Origin: Balneolales bacterium
GTDB lineage: Bacteria > Bacteroidota > Rhodothermia > Balneolales > HLUCCA01
Assembly (NCBI GenBank): GCA_024711145.1
Contig: JANJTJ010000102.1
Coordinates: forward strand, 1 to 46,767
DNA length: 46,767 nucleotides
Direction: 5' to 3'
Numbering within the stretch: the stretch's first letter is position 1; each line of letters begins with the position of its first letter. The position numbers were made by a program, and so were the translations under genes. The notes beneath the pieces are model-generated. The model saw only the letters and a program-made list of their open reading frames with translations, ran no database searches and was not told the DNA's origin. Shown in pieces: positions 12,079 through 20,746 of this stretch.

Positions 12079-13746
12079 TCAGTTCCGGATGGTGCCCGAG
12101 GAGTTCAGCTCCATGGGTTGGAATAAGGTTTCGGGCGGTTCCACCCGGGGCGGCGAAATGGAGAGCGGGTTGTCGGTCACGCGGGTCACCAACAAGGTGA
12201 ATTCGTAGAGCGGGCGTTCGCGCTCCTCTTTCTCCAAGACCTGCTGGATTACCGCATCGGCGAAGATGTTGCTCAGACGGCTGACCCGGTCGCGGCTGGT
12301 GGCGAACCCTTGCAGGATGAGGGTGTTCTCGTCGGCCTGCAGGTTGTGGATCCAGACCCCCCGCATGCCCGATACCTCCCGGTTGAGCAGGGCGAAGGTG
12401 TGCGACCACCGGTAGGTGCCCGCCGCCAGGGAATCCATGAGCTCGAGGCGCCGGGTCATGCCGGCCTGTTCCAGAGCCAGGGCGTCCACGATGGAGGCGA
12501 TCCCCCGGTTCTGGGCGATCTGGCTGTTCAGGGCGGCCACTTCCGATTTCAAGCTGTCTATGCTTTCCATGCGGTCGCGGTACACCTGGTTCACCAGGAT
12601 GGGCGTGAGGGCGATGAGGGCCAGTACCAGGTAGCCGTGCCATTCCAACCGGAAGACGGCCTGGCGGATGGCCACGTATTTGGGAATGAGAGACAGTTTC
12701 GGGAAGAGGGCGGCGTCTTTGCCGCTGGCCGCCCACGCCGCGGCGATGGCCGGCAGGAAATCCTCGACCTGGCCACCGGCATCTTCGGCAACCAGCACAC
12801 GGGTGGTATCGAGCTCCAGGCGGCCGATCTTCACATCGATGAACTGTTCCTGCATGAAGGTGATGCCGGCCCCTTTGAGGTCGCTGCCGGTGAACACGAT
12901 GTGGTCCACCGTGGGCAGTACGCCCCGGTCCAACTCGAACAGCAGTTTGGAGAAGAGCGTGCGGATCACCCGTTTGGAGGTGGCGCCTTCGGCGATCACC
13001 GGCATCACCTGCAGGATCTGATGGCCTTTGAGCAGCACGATGCGGCTCTGATGCTCTTCGATGTGCAGGATCACACTGTACTCTTCCGGCCCGATGGGCT
13101 GGTGCGCCAATACCAACCCGGTGAGCAGGGTTTCGACCGGCGCGATCTCGCGCAGGGTCACTTTGCCCTTGTAGAACTCCAGGGCACCATCCACCATGTT
13201 CAGCAGCTGGTTTACGCCCTCCAGGGAGCCGATCAACAGGCCGCCGTCTCCCTGGATGGCGTGGCCGTATTGGTCGGCACTCAGCTCGGTGCTGTACACC
13301 GCCTGGATTTTCTCGCGGACCAACGCCTCCAGTTCCTTCCGTTTCCGTTTGCGGTAATCGGCATCGGGGAAGGTTTGGATGAGGGTCTGACCGGCCGGTA
13401 TGGCCAGGCCCACCGTAACGTATTTGGCATGTTCGGCTTCGAACAGATTGGCCAGAAGCGCCTCGTTGGTGTCCTGCCGGAAGTCGTCACCAACGCCGTC
13501 GGCCGTCATATCCCATTCATCCTCCGGTTCGGTGGCGGCGGTTGCGGGGGCGGCCTCGAGGCCGAAAATGGCATCCGGATTTTCATCCTCCTTGCCCGCA
13601 CCCGGCCCATCGGTGCCGGCCAAGGGTACCGGCAACGGCACCGCCCGCAGGGATTTGACCACCGTTACTTTGCCGCCCGTCTCCAGCACGGCCATGCGCA
13701 GCAGATTGCCGTCCAACGACAGCCCTATGACATCCCGTTTAGCCAA
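12079..13746 (-). CDS. PilM-PilN fusion protein
   Basis: This 555-residue protein appears to join two alignment-complex subunits. Residues 1-350 fit the actin-like PilM: DVIGLSLDGNLLRMAVLE at the start, KYVTVGLAIPAGQ, LIGSLEGVNQLLN and DHIVFTGSDLKG. An acidic, low-complexity insert (about 45-95) interrupts it. A single transmembrane helix follows at about 371-388 (YLVLALIALTPILV), then a coiled coil (391-420) and a PilN-like periplasmic domain with LNREVSGMRGVWIHNLQA and RVSRLSNIFADA. In most bacteria PilM (cytoplasmic) and PilN (membrane) are separate and bind through PilN's N-terminal tail, so a covalent fusion is structurally sensible. It overlaps the PilT-like gene by 8 bp and precedes the PilO-like gene. 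Confidence 0.82.
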   Translation of the reverse strand: MAKRDVIGLSLDGNLLRMAVLETGGKVTVVKSLRAVPLPVPLAGTDGPGAGKEDENPDAIFGLEAAPATAATEPEDEWDMTADGVGDDFRQDTNEALLANLFEAEHAKYVTVGLAIPAGQTLIQTFPDADYRKRKRKELEALVREKIQAVYSTELSADQYGHAIQGDGGLLIGSLEGVNQLLNMVDGALEFYKGKVTLREIAPVETLLTGLVLAHQPIGPEEYSVILHIEEHQSRIVLLKGHQILQVMPVIAEGATSKRVIRTLFSKLLFELDRGVLPTVDHIVFTGSDLKGAGITFMQEQFIDVKIGRLELDTTRVLVAEDAGGQVEDFLPAIAAAWAASGKDAALFPKLSLIPKYVAIRQAVFRLEWHGYLVLALIALTPILVNQVYRDRMESIDSLKSEVAALNSQIAQNRGIASIVDALALEQAGMTRRLELMDSLAAGTYRWSHTFALLNREVSGMRGVWIHNLQADENTLILQGFATSRDRVSRLSNIFADAVIQQVLEKEERERPLYEFTLLVTRVTDNPLSISPPRVEPPETLFQPMELNSSGTIRN

Positions 13747-14959
13747 GGAGATCCTTCATCCGTTTCTTGTTGTTGGCGTAATTGAAGGCCTCTTCGGCCG
13801 ATATGGTGCGTTCGTCAACCAGGCGTTTGAGGTCTTGTTCCAGGGTCTGCATGCCCACGGCCGATCCTTCCATCAGCATCTGATAGATCTCGCCGGTGTT
13901 GTTGTTCCGGATGGCGGATTTGACCGAGGGGGTGTTCAGCAGGATTTCCTTGGCCAGGGCCCGTTTGCCGTCGATGGTGGGTACCAGTTTTTGGGAGATC
14001 ACGCAGGTGAGCACGTCGGCCAGGCGGTTGCGCACCCGGTCCTGCTCCTCGGCAGGCACTTCCCCGATGATCCGGTCTATGCTTTCCGTGGCGCTGGCGG
14101 TATGCAGGGTGGAAAAGGTCTTGTGCCCCGAATCGGTGATCTCCAGGGCGGTCATGATGGTTTCGGCGTCGCGCAACTCGCCGATCATGATGATGTCCGG
14201 ATCCTGGCGCAAGGCTTCGACCGCGCCATGGCGGAAGGAGAGCACGTCGCGGCCCACTTCCCGGTGCCGCACGATGCAGCGCTTGGGCTCGTGCACCATC
14301 TCCACCGGCGAGGCGATGATCACGATGTGGGCGTCCACGCTGCGGTTGTTCGCGTCGATGATGGAATCCAGCGTGGAGGATTTCCCCGATCCGGTGATGC
14401 CGGTGACCAGCGACAACCCGTACTTCAGATATTTGAGGGAAAGGGCCTTGGCCACTTCCGGATGCACATTCAGATTCTTGAATGGGCGGATCTCGGTATT
14501 GATGCGGCGCATGTTCAGCCCCAGATTGTCCAGGTCGAAGTACATGTCGGTCCGGAACCGGTGCCGGGTGCCGTCCTCATCCACAATCACATAGCTGAAA
14601 TCCAGGTTCCGCGCGTCGAGCAGCAGGGTGCGCTGCGAGGGCATGAGCAGGGCATGGAAGATGGCGTCGGTGATCTCGGGCTCGAGCCGGGGGCCGTCAT
14701 CCCAGGGTTTTTTGTTGCCGTGGATGCGGTACCAGATGCGGCCTCCGCAGCCGTTTCCGCCGATGTCGATGTCGGAGGCTTCCACCTGGGCCATGCGCCT
14801 GACCCACCCGTCCACCACACCACGGATGGCGAGCAGGGTGTTTTCGGGCAGTTTCTGCACTTCCTCGCCGATGAGGCGATGCCGCTCCAGGCCCATCGCG
14901 GTACGCGGGATGCGGTCGAGAATGGGCTTGACCAGGGATTGGACGTCTGTTCCGCTCAT
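13739..14959 (-). CDS. PilT/PilU-type retraction ATPase
   Basis: This 406-residue secretion ATPase probably powers filament retraction. The N-terminal PAS-like part contains MAQVEASDIDIG (compare the ASDLH motif of PilT). The core has the Walker A GITGSGKSST (about 186-195), a Walker B in DPDIIMIGELRDAETI (about 253-268) and the His box HKTFSTLHTASA. The C-terminal AIRNNNTGEIYQMLMEG corresponds to the AIRNLIREGK region that marks PilT. There is no zinc Cys pair, unlike the PilB gene of this operon. An in-frame TTG nine bases upstream (14968) was set aside for the ATG at 14959. It overlaps the PilM-PilN gene by 8 bp. Confidence 0.88.
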   Translation of the reverse strand: MSGTDVQSLVKPILDRIPRTAMGLERHRLIGEEVQKLPENTLLAIRGVVDGWVRRMAQVEASDIDIGGNGCGGRIWYRIHGNKKPWDDGPRLEPEITDAIFHALLMPSQRTLLLDARNLDFSYVIVDEDGTRHRFRTDMYFDLDNLGLNMRRINTEIRPFKNLNVHPEVAKALSLKYLKYGLSLVTGITGSGKSSTLDSIIDANNRSVDAHIVIIASPVEMVHEPKRCIVRHREVGRDVLSFRHGAVEALRQDPDIIMIGELRDAETIMTALEITDSGHKTFSTLHTASATESIDRIIGEVPAEEQDRVRNRLADVLTCVISQKLVPTIDGKRALAKEILLNTPSVKSAIRNNNTGEIYQMLMEGSAVGMQTLEQDLKRLVDERTISAEEAFNYANNKKRMKDLLG

Positions 14960-14978
14960 GGGGCGCAATATACTGGCA

Positions 14979-16046
14979 TCAATCGTAGATGCTCACCACG
15001 CTGTAGTTGGCGCCACCCACGGTCTCGTTCACGAATTCCTGCACGCTGTTCACCACCGAGCTGGAATAGACCACGTTCACGTTGCCGCGGAAGTCGATAT
15101 CGATCTGAAGGGCGGGGTTGTCTCCCCCGAACATCATGGCGCCGTAGATATGGATGTTGCCGCGGGTCATGTCGGCATCGCCCCGCACCAGGATGATGCC
15201 CTGGAAGTTGTCCAGGTTGCCCCGGCAGTCCAGCGAAGCCCCTTCTTCGATGATGATGATGCCCGCACCGGTGGCGTTGCGTACTTCCAGGGAACCGCTG
15301 CGCACCAAGGTGATGCGGGGGTTGTCGGGCGTGCCGAGCGAGGCTTCGCCGCTGGCCACGTAGCCGGCATCGTACACGTGGGTGGCGTTGTCTCTCACCT
15401 GCTCATAGAAGGCTTCCAAGGCATCGGCGTCCATGGTGGGATCCAGCTCCAGGCTGGGCGTGCCGCCATCGCCCTGCACACGGGATTGTTGGGTGGCATT
15501 CAGCGAGGCCAGGATCTCGTTGTAGGCGGCCAGGCTGTTCACGGCGATACCGGACAGGGCGCCTTCCAACCCGGCCGAACCGTCCGGATTGGTGTCGTTC
15601 CCGGAGATGAGGAAGGCCGATCCGGAAACCGACAGGTTCAGGTTCGGCGTGAAGATGCCCATGGCCGCATCGGGCGCGGGAATCGGGGTGCCGGCTCCGC
15701 GGTTGAGCAGGGCGATGCTGGTGATCGGGCCATTCTCGGTCTGGGTTACGGCCGTCAACCGCAGTTCGAGCGGGCCCAGGGTGCCGTCGTCGTCCGAGTC
15801 TTCGACGGTTACCACCACGCTCCAGGCACCGAACGTGTAGGTGGCCGGGCCGCGCCAGTCGGTATCGGCCGCCAGGGTGGCCATGGCCCGGTTCAGGCCG
15901 GATGCGGCCATGTTGCGGGCCTCCGTGCGGGACACGGCCTGCACGTTCAGCTCGGTCATGGCCTGTTGTTTGGCATTCACCGAAACCTGGATGATTCCGA
16001 ACAGAATCATCATACCGGCCGACAGAAACAGCATGGAACGACCCAT
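14979..16046 (-). CDS. PilX-like minor pilin with a large repetitive beta domain
   Basis: A 355-residue exported protein with a pilin-like N-terminus: MGRSMLFLSAGMMILFGIIQ forms one hydrophobic helix right at the start, followed by an amphipathic stretch rich in Ala and Arg (TEARNMAASGLNRAMATLAA), typical of PilX/GspK minor subunits. The rest is beta-rich and Gly/Asn-rich, and ends with a run of short strands (SLEVRNATGAGIIII, ASLDCRGNLDNFQGIILV, HIYGAMMFGG) that look like turns of a beta-solenoid, as in PilX-N proteins of Gram-negative bacteria. A clear AAGGAG (16057-16052) supports the ATG at 16046. It may act at the filament tip; the exact role is unknown. Confidence 0.65.
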   Translation of the reverse strand: MGRSMLFLSAGMMILFGIIQVSVNAKQQAMTELNVQAVSRTEARNMAASGLNRAMATLAADTDWRGPATYTFGAWSVVVTVEDSDDDGTLGPLELRLTAVTQTENGPITSIALLNRGAGTPIPAPDAAMGIFTPNLNLSVSGSAFLISGNDTNPDGSAGLEGALSGIAVNSLAAYNEILASLNATQQSRVQGDGGTPSLELDPTMDADALEAFYEQVRDNATHVYDAGYVASGEASLGTPDNPRITLVRSGSLEVRNATGAGIIIIEEGASLDCRGNLDNFQGIILVRGDADMTRGNIHIYGAMMFGGDNPALQIDIDFRGNVNVVYSSSVVNSVQEFVNETVGGANYSVVSIYD

Positions 16047-16067
16047 AAGAACTCCTTCAATAAGTGG

Positions 16068-16607
16068 TCAACGTAAAGCCCGTGGGGTGATCAAGCCCGA
16101 CCAATGGGCGGTTCCGAACCGGCCGTCGTAGCCCTCGGCCGATTCGCAGGTGAGACTCACGCGGATGTGGCGCACATCGGCGGGCACGGCGGTAACCGCA
16201 AACGAAGCATCCAGAAATTCCAGGCTGAAGGCCGTTACCCCGGCGCCCATGTCGGTGGTCGTGCCGTTCACGGTGCGCTGCAGGCGGCGGTCGTCCGGGT
16301 TGGCCGAGGCATCCACCACGGCCGACAGGTTCCAGGCCCAGCCCACCGTGAGCGTGGAATCGGTGTTGAAGGTGGAGCGGAAGGTGATGCTGTTGGCCGT
16401 CATGGCCGTTATGGCGGGCGAGGGAACCCCGAAGCCGATGCGCCGCAGGTCCGATTCGATGATTTCCGCGACAACCGATACCCGGTCCTTGGCCGCCAGA
16501 TCCATGGTGGTGTTGGCGGCGTTCTCGCCCACACGCATGTTCACGGTGATCAATGCCACCATCAACAGGCCTCCCACGATGAAACTGGTGATTATGCCGA
16601 GGTTCAC
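16068..16607 (-). CDS. PilW/GspJ-like minor pilin
   Basis: A 179-residue protein. The N-terminus NLGIITSFIVGGLLMVALIT is a single hydrophobic helix with almost no leader. Then comes KDRVSVVAEIIESDLRRIGFG, a pattern (helix ending in a xDLRRxG turn) very typical of PilW/PulJ-type minor pilins. The C-terminal half is beta-strand-rich with little similarity to named families. It lies between the cyclic-nucleotide-binding gene (7-nt gap) and the PilX-like gene (21-nt gap). Like the other pilins here it has no classical leader with a +5 Glu. Confidence 0.68.
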   Translation of the reverse strand: MNLGIITSFIVGGLLMVALITVNMRVGENAANTTMDLAAKDRVSVVAEIIESDLRRIGFGVPSPAITAMTANSITFRSTFNTDSTLTVGWAWNLSAVVDASANPDDRRLQRTVNGTTTDMGAGVTAFSLEFLDASFAVTAVPADVRHIRVSLTCESAEGYDGRFGTAHWSGLITPRALR

Positions 16608-16614
16608 GGCCGGT

Positions 16615-17100
16615 TCATTCCTTGTTGAGCAGACGTTTCTGCATGGTGATGAGCTTCTGGTTCATGGCCACCATCTTCCGCTGCTGGATTTCGATGATGT
16701 TCATGATGAAGATCTTGAACAGGCGTTCGGGCATGCGCCGGAAGTAATCCAGGGTCTCCTGGCGGTCGAATCGGACCAGGGTGGTGTCGGTCTCGGCCAT
16801 CACGTTGGCCGTTCTCGAACCCTTGGTGAACAGAAAGGTTTCCCCGAGGAAATCGCCCGGTTCCAGGGTGGCCAGGTGGATGTCGTCTTTGAAGATGGAG
16901 ACCTTGCCCTCCACGATGAGGTAGGCGCTGGTGGCCGGGCTCGATTCCACCGTCAGGATCTGGTCGTGCCGTTGATAATGCTCCATTTTGCCCGATTCCA
17001 GGAATTGGCGCAGGTCGTCCGGCGGAAAATTGCGGAGCAGGAGGGGGACCTCTTTGAGGGCCTGCAGGGCTTGGACGGGCGTGTTGATGGTTTCGGACAT
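16615..17100 (-). CDS. Cyclic nucleotide-binding domain protein
   Basis: A 161-residue protein made of one cNMP-binding beta-roll (about 18-125) plus a C-terminal helix (about 126-160, rich in Met, Gln and Lys) with no DNA-binding domain. YLIVEGKVSIF and LEPGDFLGETFLF are the usual strands. The phosphate-binding cassette reads GDFLGETFLFTKGSRTANVM, keeping Glu87 (ribose contact in CRP) and Arg96 (phosphate contact), so ligand binding is plausible. With no output domain it must act by protein contact. It is embedded between two minor pilin genes of the pilus operon, whose last gene is the cyclase-like DUF3095. c-di-GMP or another ligand cannot be excluded. Confidence 0.88.
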   Translation of the reverse strand: MSETINTPVQALQALKEVPLLLRNFPPDDLRQFLESGKMEHYQRHDQILTVESSPATSAYLIVEGKVSIFKDDIHLATLEPGDFLGETFLFTKGSRTANVMAETDTTLVRFDRQETLDYFRRMPERLFKIFIMNIIEIQQRKMVAMNQKLITMQKRLLNKE

Positions 17101-17107
17101 GGCAAGT

Positions 17108-17635
17108 TCAGTAGTGGTATTGTAGGAACGACAGCGTGATCTCGTTGGGCAGGTCGGCGTGTGTCACACGCACCGTGAGGCGTTTGAGGGTGGTACGGTT
17201 GGTGGAAGTGGTCATGGGGGCGTTGGTCGGGGCGTACACGACCTCGGCCCGCACCCGGTAGGTGCCGTAGGCGGTGGCCCGCGTCAGGTCCAATCCGTCA
17301 TAATCATCGAAATCATCGAAGTTCGGATAGGCTTCGCCGGTTTCGGGGCCCAAACCGGCCGGTGCGGTGAAGGCGGCCGGTATCTGGGCCGGCGTGAGCA
17401 GGCCGGCACCCAACTGCCCGATCAGGCTGGTGTCGGCCGTAACGGCGACCTCGTCGAAGAAGGTGTCGCGCGCTTCATCAATGACCGATTGCCCCAACCC
17501 GATGGCGGTCAGCTCCACTTCGGTGTCGGTCAGCAGGGTGTCGGACCGCACCATGTTGGCGTTCACGTTGGACGAATAGATGCTGAAAACGATCATGGCG
17601 CCCATCAGGTAGAGCAGGTCGGAGTAATCGTTCAT
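17108..17635 (-). CDS. Minor pilin-like protein
   Basis: A 175-residue protein with a hydrophobic N-terminal helix (YLMGAMIVFSIYSS, about 9-22), a following amphipathic helix with TEVELTAIGLGQSVIDEARD, an acidic loop rich in Asp/Phe/Tyr (NFDDFDDYDGLD) and a beta-rich end (TYRVRAEVVY, RLTVRVTHADLP). The layout is that of PilV/GspI-like minor pilins, but no specific family is recognised. The Asp-rich loop could bind calcium, as in some minor pilins; this is a guess. It is 5 nt downstream of pilB and 7 nt upstream of the cNMP-binding gene. Confidence 0.6.
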   Translation of the reverse strand: MNDYSDLLYLMGAMIVFSIYSSNVNANMVRSDTLLTDTEVELTAIGLGQSVIDEARDTFFDEVAVTADTSLIGQLGAGLLTPAQIPAAFTAPAGLGPETGEAYPNFDDFDDYDGLDLTRATAYGTYRVRAEVVYAPTNAPMTTSTNRTTLKRLTVRVTHADLPNEITLSFLQYHY

Positions 17636-17640
17636 GGCGG

Positions 17641-19410
17641 TCAGTCCTCCAGGGTGATGGACAACACTTCTTCAATGGTGGTGACACCGTCTTTCACGCG
17701 TTCACGACCGGATGCGCGCAGGGTCAGCATCCCTTGGGAAACCGCCATATCGCGTATCTGTTCCTCATCCACCACATCTCCCGACTCGAAAATGAGGTGT
17801 TTGATCTCTTTGGAGAAATACAGGGCTTCGTGGATGGCCACCCGGCCTTTGTAGCCGTTGTTGCATTTGTCGCACCCGACGGCCTTGAAGAAGGTGGTTT
17901 CGGCAATTTCCTCGTCGGTGAACCCGACCGACCGGGCGAAGGCGGGTTCCGGTTTGAACTCTTCCTTGCATACCGAGCACAGGCGCCGGATCAGCCGTTG
18001 GGCCATCACCAGGTTCACGGCGGAGGCGATGAGGAAGGGTTCCACCCCCATCTTGAACAACCGGGATACCGCGCTGGGCGCATCGTTGGTGTGCAGGGTG
18101 GAGAAGGTCAAGTGACCCGTGTTGGCCATCTTGATGGCGATTTCGGCGGTTTTGAGGTCCCGCATCTCGCCCACGAGCACGATGTCGGGGTCGTGCCGCA
18201 AGATCCCCCGTACCGCCATGTCGAAGGTCATCTTGTCGCTGATCTTCAGCTGCCTGGCCCCGCGGATCAGGTACTCCACGGGTTCCTCCACGGTGAGCAC
18301 GTTCACCGACGGGTCGATCACCGAATACAGGGCCGCCACCAATGTGGTGGATTTGCCCGAACCCGTAGGCCCCGTGATGATCACGATGCCGCTGGGCTTG
18401 CGGATGGCCTTCTCGAAATCGATGCGGGCCTGCTTCTGCAGGCCCAATTTGCCCAGGTCGGTGATCACCTTCCGGTCGTCCAGGATCCGGATGACGATGG
18501 ATTCGAACTTGCGCTCGAACTCCTCGCCCACGATGGGCATGATGGAGACCCGGTAGCGGATGTTGGTGCCGTCGATCCGCCGCTGGATGAAACCGTCTTG
18601 CGACATGTCCCGCTCGAACCGGTCCACGTTGCGGGTCTTGTCTTTGAGCACCGCCGCCAGGGCTTCGGGTTTCACGCCCGACTGGGAGTGCCACACTTTC
18701 AGCTTGCCGTCCACCCGGAAGAGGATCTCGGTGGTGTTGCCGGCCCCTGGGATCATGTGCACGTCGGAGGTGCCCGTACGGACGGCTTCCATGAGCATGC
18801 CTTCCACCAGGGAATTGAGCATGCTCTGGTTGATCTCGGCATCGATCTCGGCTTCGTCGATCTCGTCGTCCTTGATCTCGCCCGACTCGTAATCGATCTC
18901 TTCGAGCAGGTCCAGGAACTCGTTCTTCTTCTCATAGACCTTGCCGAGCAGGGCGTCTATGGTGTCTTGCCGGCAATAGGCCAGTTCGTACTGCTTGAGA
19001 TTGAGCTGGCCGGCCAGTTGGGTGAGCAGGGGGTCGGTGGGGTCGGCCGCCACAATCACCAGCATGTTCTTGTCGTACCCGATGGGCAAGGCCTTGCGGT
19101 GCACGAATTCGTCGAGCAGGTTGGCCGGGATGTCGGCGATGATCTGCTTGACGGTGGCGATGCGCTCGTCGGTGACCACCAGCTGGTCGGTCAGGTCGCG
19201 GAAGGCATAGAATTCGGCGATTTCGCGCATCACCGTGTGCCGGTCGATGCCGAAATCCTCGGCCAGTATGGTGCCCAGGCGCCGGCGGATGGCTTCCGGT
19301 TCGGCTTGCTGGGTCTTCAGCGCTTTGGCCAGCTGCTCGTCGTCGATCACCCCCCGATCCACGAGCACATCTCCGACCCTGCGTTTCAGGTTCAGTTTTC
19401 CGCTCAGCAT
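17641..19410 (-). CDS. pilB: PilB/GspE-type assembly ATPase
   Basis: This 589-residue ATPase drives pilin polymerisation at the inner membrane. An N-terminal MshEN/GspE-N region (about 10-165: VGDVLVDRGVIDDEQL) and an acidic linker (185-200) are followed by the ASD-box equivalent GTSDVHMIP. Next come Walker A GPTGSGKSTT (about 347-356), an Asp box (VEEPVEYLIRG), Walker B DPDIVLVGEMRD (about 409-420) and a His box HLTFSTLHTNDA. Two Cys pairs, CSVC (about 478-481) and CDKC (about 513-516), form the zinc site of PilB/GspE that PilT lacks. Length is normal. It follows pilC by 4 nt. Confidence 0.93.
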   Translation of the reverse strand: MLSGKLNLKRRVGDVLVDRGVIDDEQLAKALKTQQAEPEAIRRRLGTILAEDFGIDRHTVMREIAEFYAFRDLTDQLVVTDERIATVKQIIADIPANLLDEFVHRKALPIGYDKNMLVIVAADPTDPLLTQLAGQLNLKQYELAYCRQDTIDALLGKVYEKKNEFLDLLEEIDYESGEIKDDEIDEAEIDAEINQSMLNSLVEGMLMEAVRTGTSDVHMIPGAGNTTEILFRVDGKLKVWHSQSGVKPEALAAVLKDKTRNVDRFERDMSQDGFIQRRIDGTNIRYRVSIMPIVGEEFERKFESIVIRILDDRKVITDLGKLGLQKQARIDFEKAIRKPSGIVIITGPTGSGKSTTLVAALYSVIDPSVNVLTVEEPVEYLIRGARQLKISDKMTFDMAVRGILRHDPDIVLVGEMRDLKTAEIAIKMANTGHLTFSTLHTNDAPSAVSRLFKMGVEPFLIASAVNLVMAQRLIRRLCSVCKEEFKPEPAFARSVGFTDEEIAETTFFKAVGCDKCNNGYKGRVAIHEALYFSKEIKHLIFESGDVVDEEQIRDMAVSQGMLTLRASGRERVKDGVTTIEEVLSITLED

Positions 19411-19414
19411 GGCA

Positions 19415-20740
19415 TCAGCCCGGTTTGATGATGGCCGTCTCGGAGGATACGATCGTGATGCCGATGAGGGCGATCATGATGAACAGGTTCACGAACAGGT
19501 TGATCACATCGATCACGGTCTGCATCTTGTAGGTGGTCTGCACCTCGTAGTATTCGGCCAATTGCCGGGCGTTGTCGCGCAGGGTACCCGATTCGGCCCC
19601 CAGGCGGAAACGGCTCAGGGCCGTCTGGGTGAATACCCCGCACGCCTCCAACGATTCCATCAACCCTTTGCCGTCATTCAGCATTCCTTTGATGGCGATT
19701 TCCTTGATGCGCTTCTCCATGTAGGTGTTCCGGCAGGCTTCCGCCGCCACCTTGATCACTTCCACGTTCTGGCCCGACCCCGAATACAACGTGTAGAATA
19801 CCCGGGAGAAGATCTCGATGCTGGTTTTCTGCAACAGGTCGCCGATGACCGGTATTTTTATGATGTAGCGGTCTTTGAACAGGGCCCCGCCGGGCGTGGA
19901 GAAGTACCAGGCCATGCTGGCGATGGGAGCGATGAAGGCCACCAGGATGGCCCACCACCAATCCCGCAGGAAATAGCTGAGGTCGAGCGTGGCGGCCGTC
20001 ATGGGCGGCAGGGTGATGTTCATTTTCACGAACAGCTCGGCCGTGGCCGGGAAGATGTACCCCACATAGAAGATGACCACCCCGATCACCGCCAATACGG
20101 TGATGGCCGGCATCATCAATGTCTGGCGCATGTTCTTCTTGAACTGGGCGTCCCGTTCCAGGAACTTGGCCGTGCTTTCGAACACCAGGGCCATATTGCC
20201 CGAGGTGGAGGCCACGGCCAGCATGTAGCAGGCGAATTTGCCGAAAACCTTCTCGTGTTTGCTGTACACCTCCACGCCTTCCTTGCCATCCTTCAGGTCC
20301 TTCTGGATGGCCTTGATCACGTCTTTCATGGCCTTGTTGGCGGTATCCTCGTACAGCAGGTTGAGGATCTCGTCGAAGGTCATCTTCTGCTTGAGCAGGT
20401 CGGCCGACAGGCGGATGAAGTTCACCACTTCTGTCATGGGCACGCCGCCCGTGAAGTTGATGATGTTCTTCTGGATGGATTTGACCTGATAGCCCAGTTT
20501 CAGCAGGGCTTTTTCGAGCTCTTCCTTGCTGTAGGCTTCCTGGGATCCGGAAAGCACCTTGCCTTCCTTGATCACCTTGTACTGGTACACCGCCCGCTGC
20601 TCCAGACTCTGCACCCGGAATCCCTTCTGGCGCGACTGTTTGTCGAGCAGGGCCTGGGCCGCTTTTTTGGAATCGGCTTCGAACTCGCCGACAATCTGCT
20701 TGCCGGCGTTGGAAACGGCGCGGAATCGGAAGGAAGCCAT
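19415..20740 (-). CDS. pilC: PilC/GspF inner-membrane platform protein
   Basis: This 441-residue platform protein turns ATPase motion into pilin insertion. Two GspF domains are seen: the first about 105-225 with FIRLSADLLKQKMTFDEIL, then transmembrane helices (AITVLAVIGVVIFYVGYIF and WWWAILVAFIAPIASMAW), the second about 305-410 with SIEIFSRVFYTLYSGSGQ, and a last helix VINLFVNLFIMIALIGI. The N-terminal region holds two successive small modules (1-48 and 52-95) that look duplicated; usual PilC has one. It sits between pilin 1 (6-nt gap) and pilB. Confidence 0.92.
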   Translation of the reverse strand: MASFRFRAVSNAGKQIVGEFEADSKKAAQALLDKQSRQKGFRVQSLEQRAVYQYKVIKEGKVLSGSQEAYSKEELEKALLKLGYQVKSIQKNIINFTGGVPMTEVVNFIRLSADLLKQKMTFDEILNLLYEDTANKAMKDVIKAIQKDLKDGKEGVEVYSKHEKVFGKFACYMLAVASTSGNMALVFESTAKFLERDAQFKKNMRQTLMMPAITVLAVIGVVIFYVGYIFPATAELFVKMNITLPPMTAATLDLSYFLRDWWWAILVAFIAPIASMAWYFSTPGGALFKDRYIIKIPVIGDLLQKTSIEIFSRVFYTLYSGSGQNVEVIKVAAEACRNTYMEKRIKEIAIKGMLNDGKGLMESLEACGVFTQTALSRFRLGAESGTLRDNARQLAEYYEVQTTYKMQTVIDVINLFVNLFIMIALIGITIVSSETAIIKPG

Positions 20741-20746
20741 GGGGAA

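Noticed and set aside
13400-15196. 598-residue open frame on the plus strand
   Set aside because: It is antisense to the PilT-like and PilM-PilN genes, is low-complexity and rich in His/Gly/Val as expected for shadow frames in GC-rich DNA, and has no known motif.
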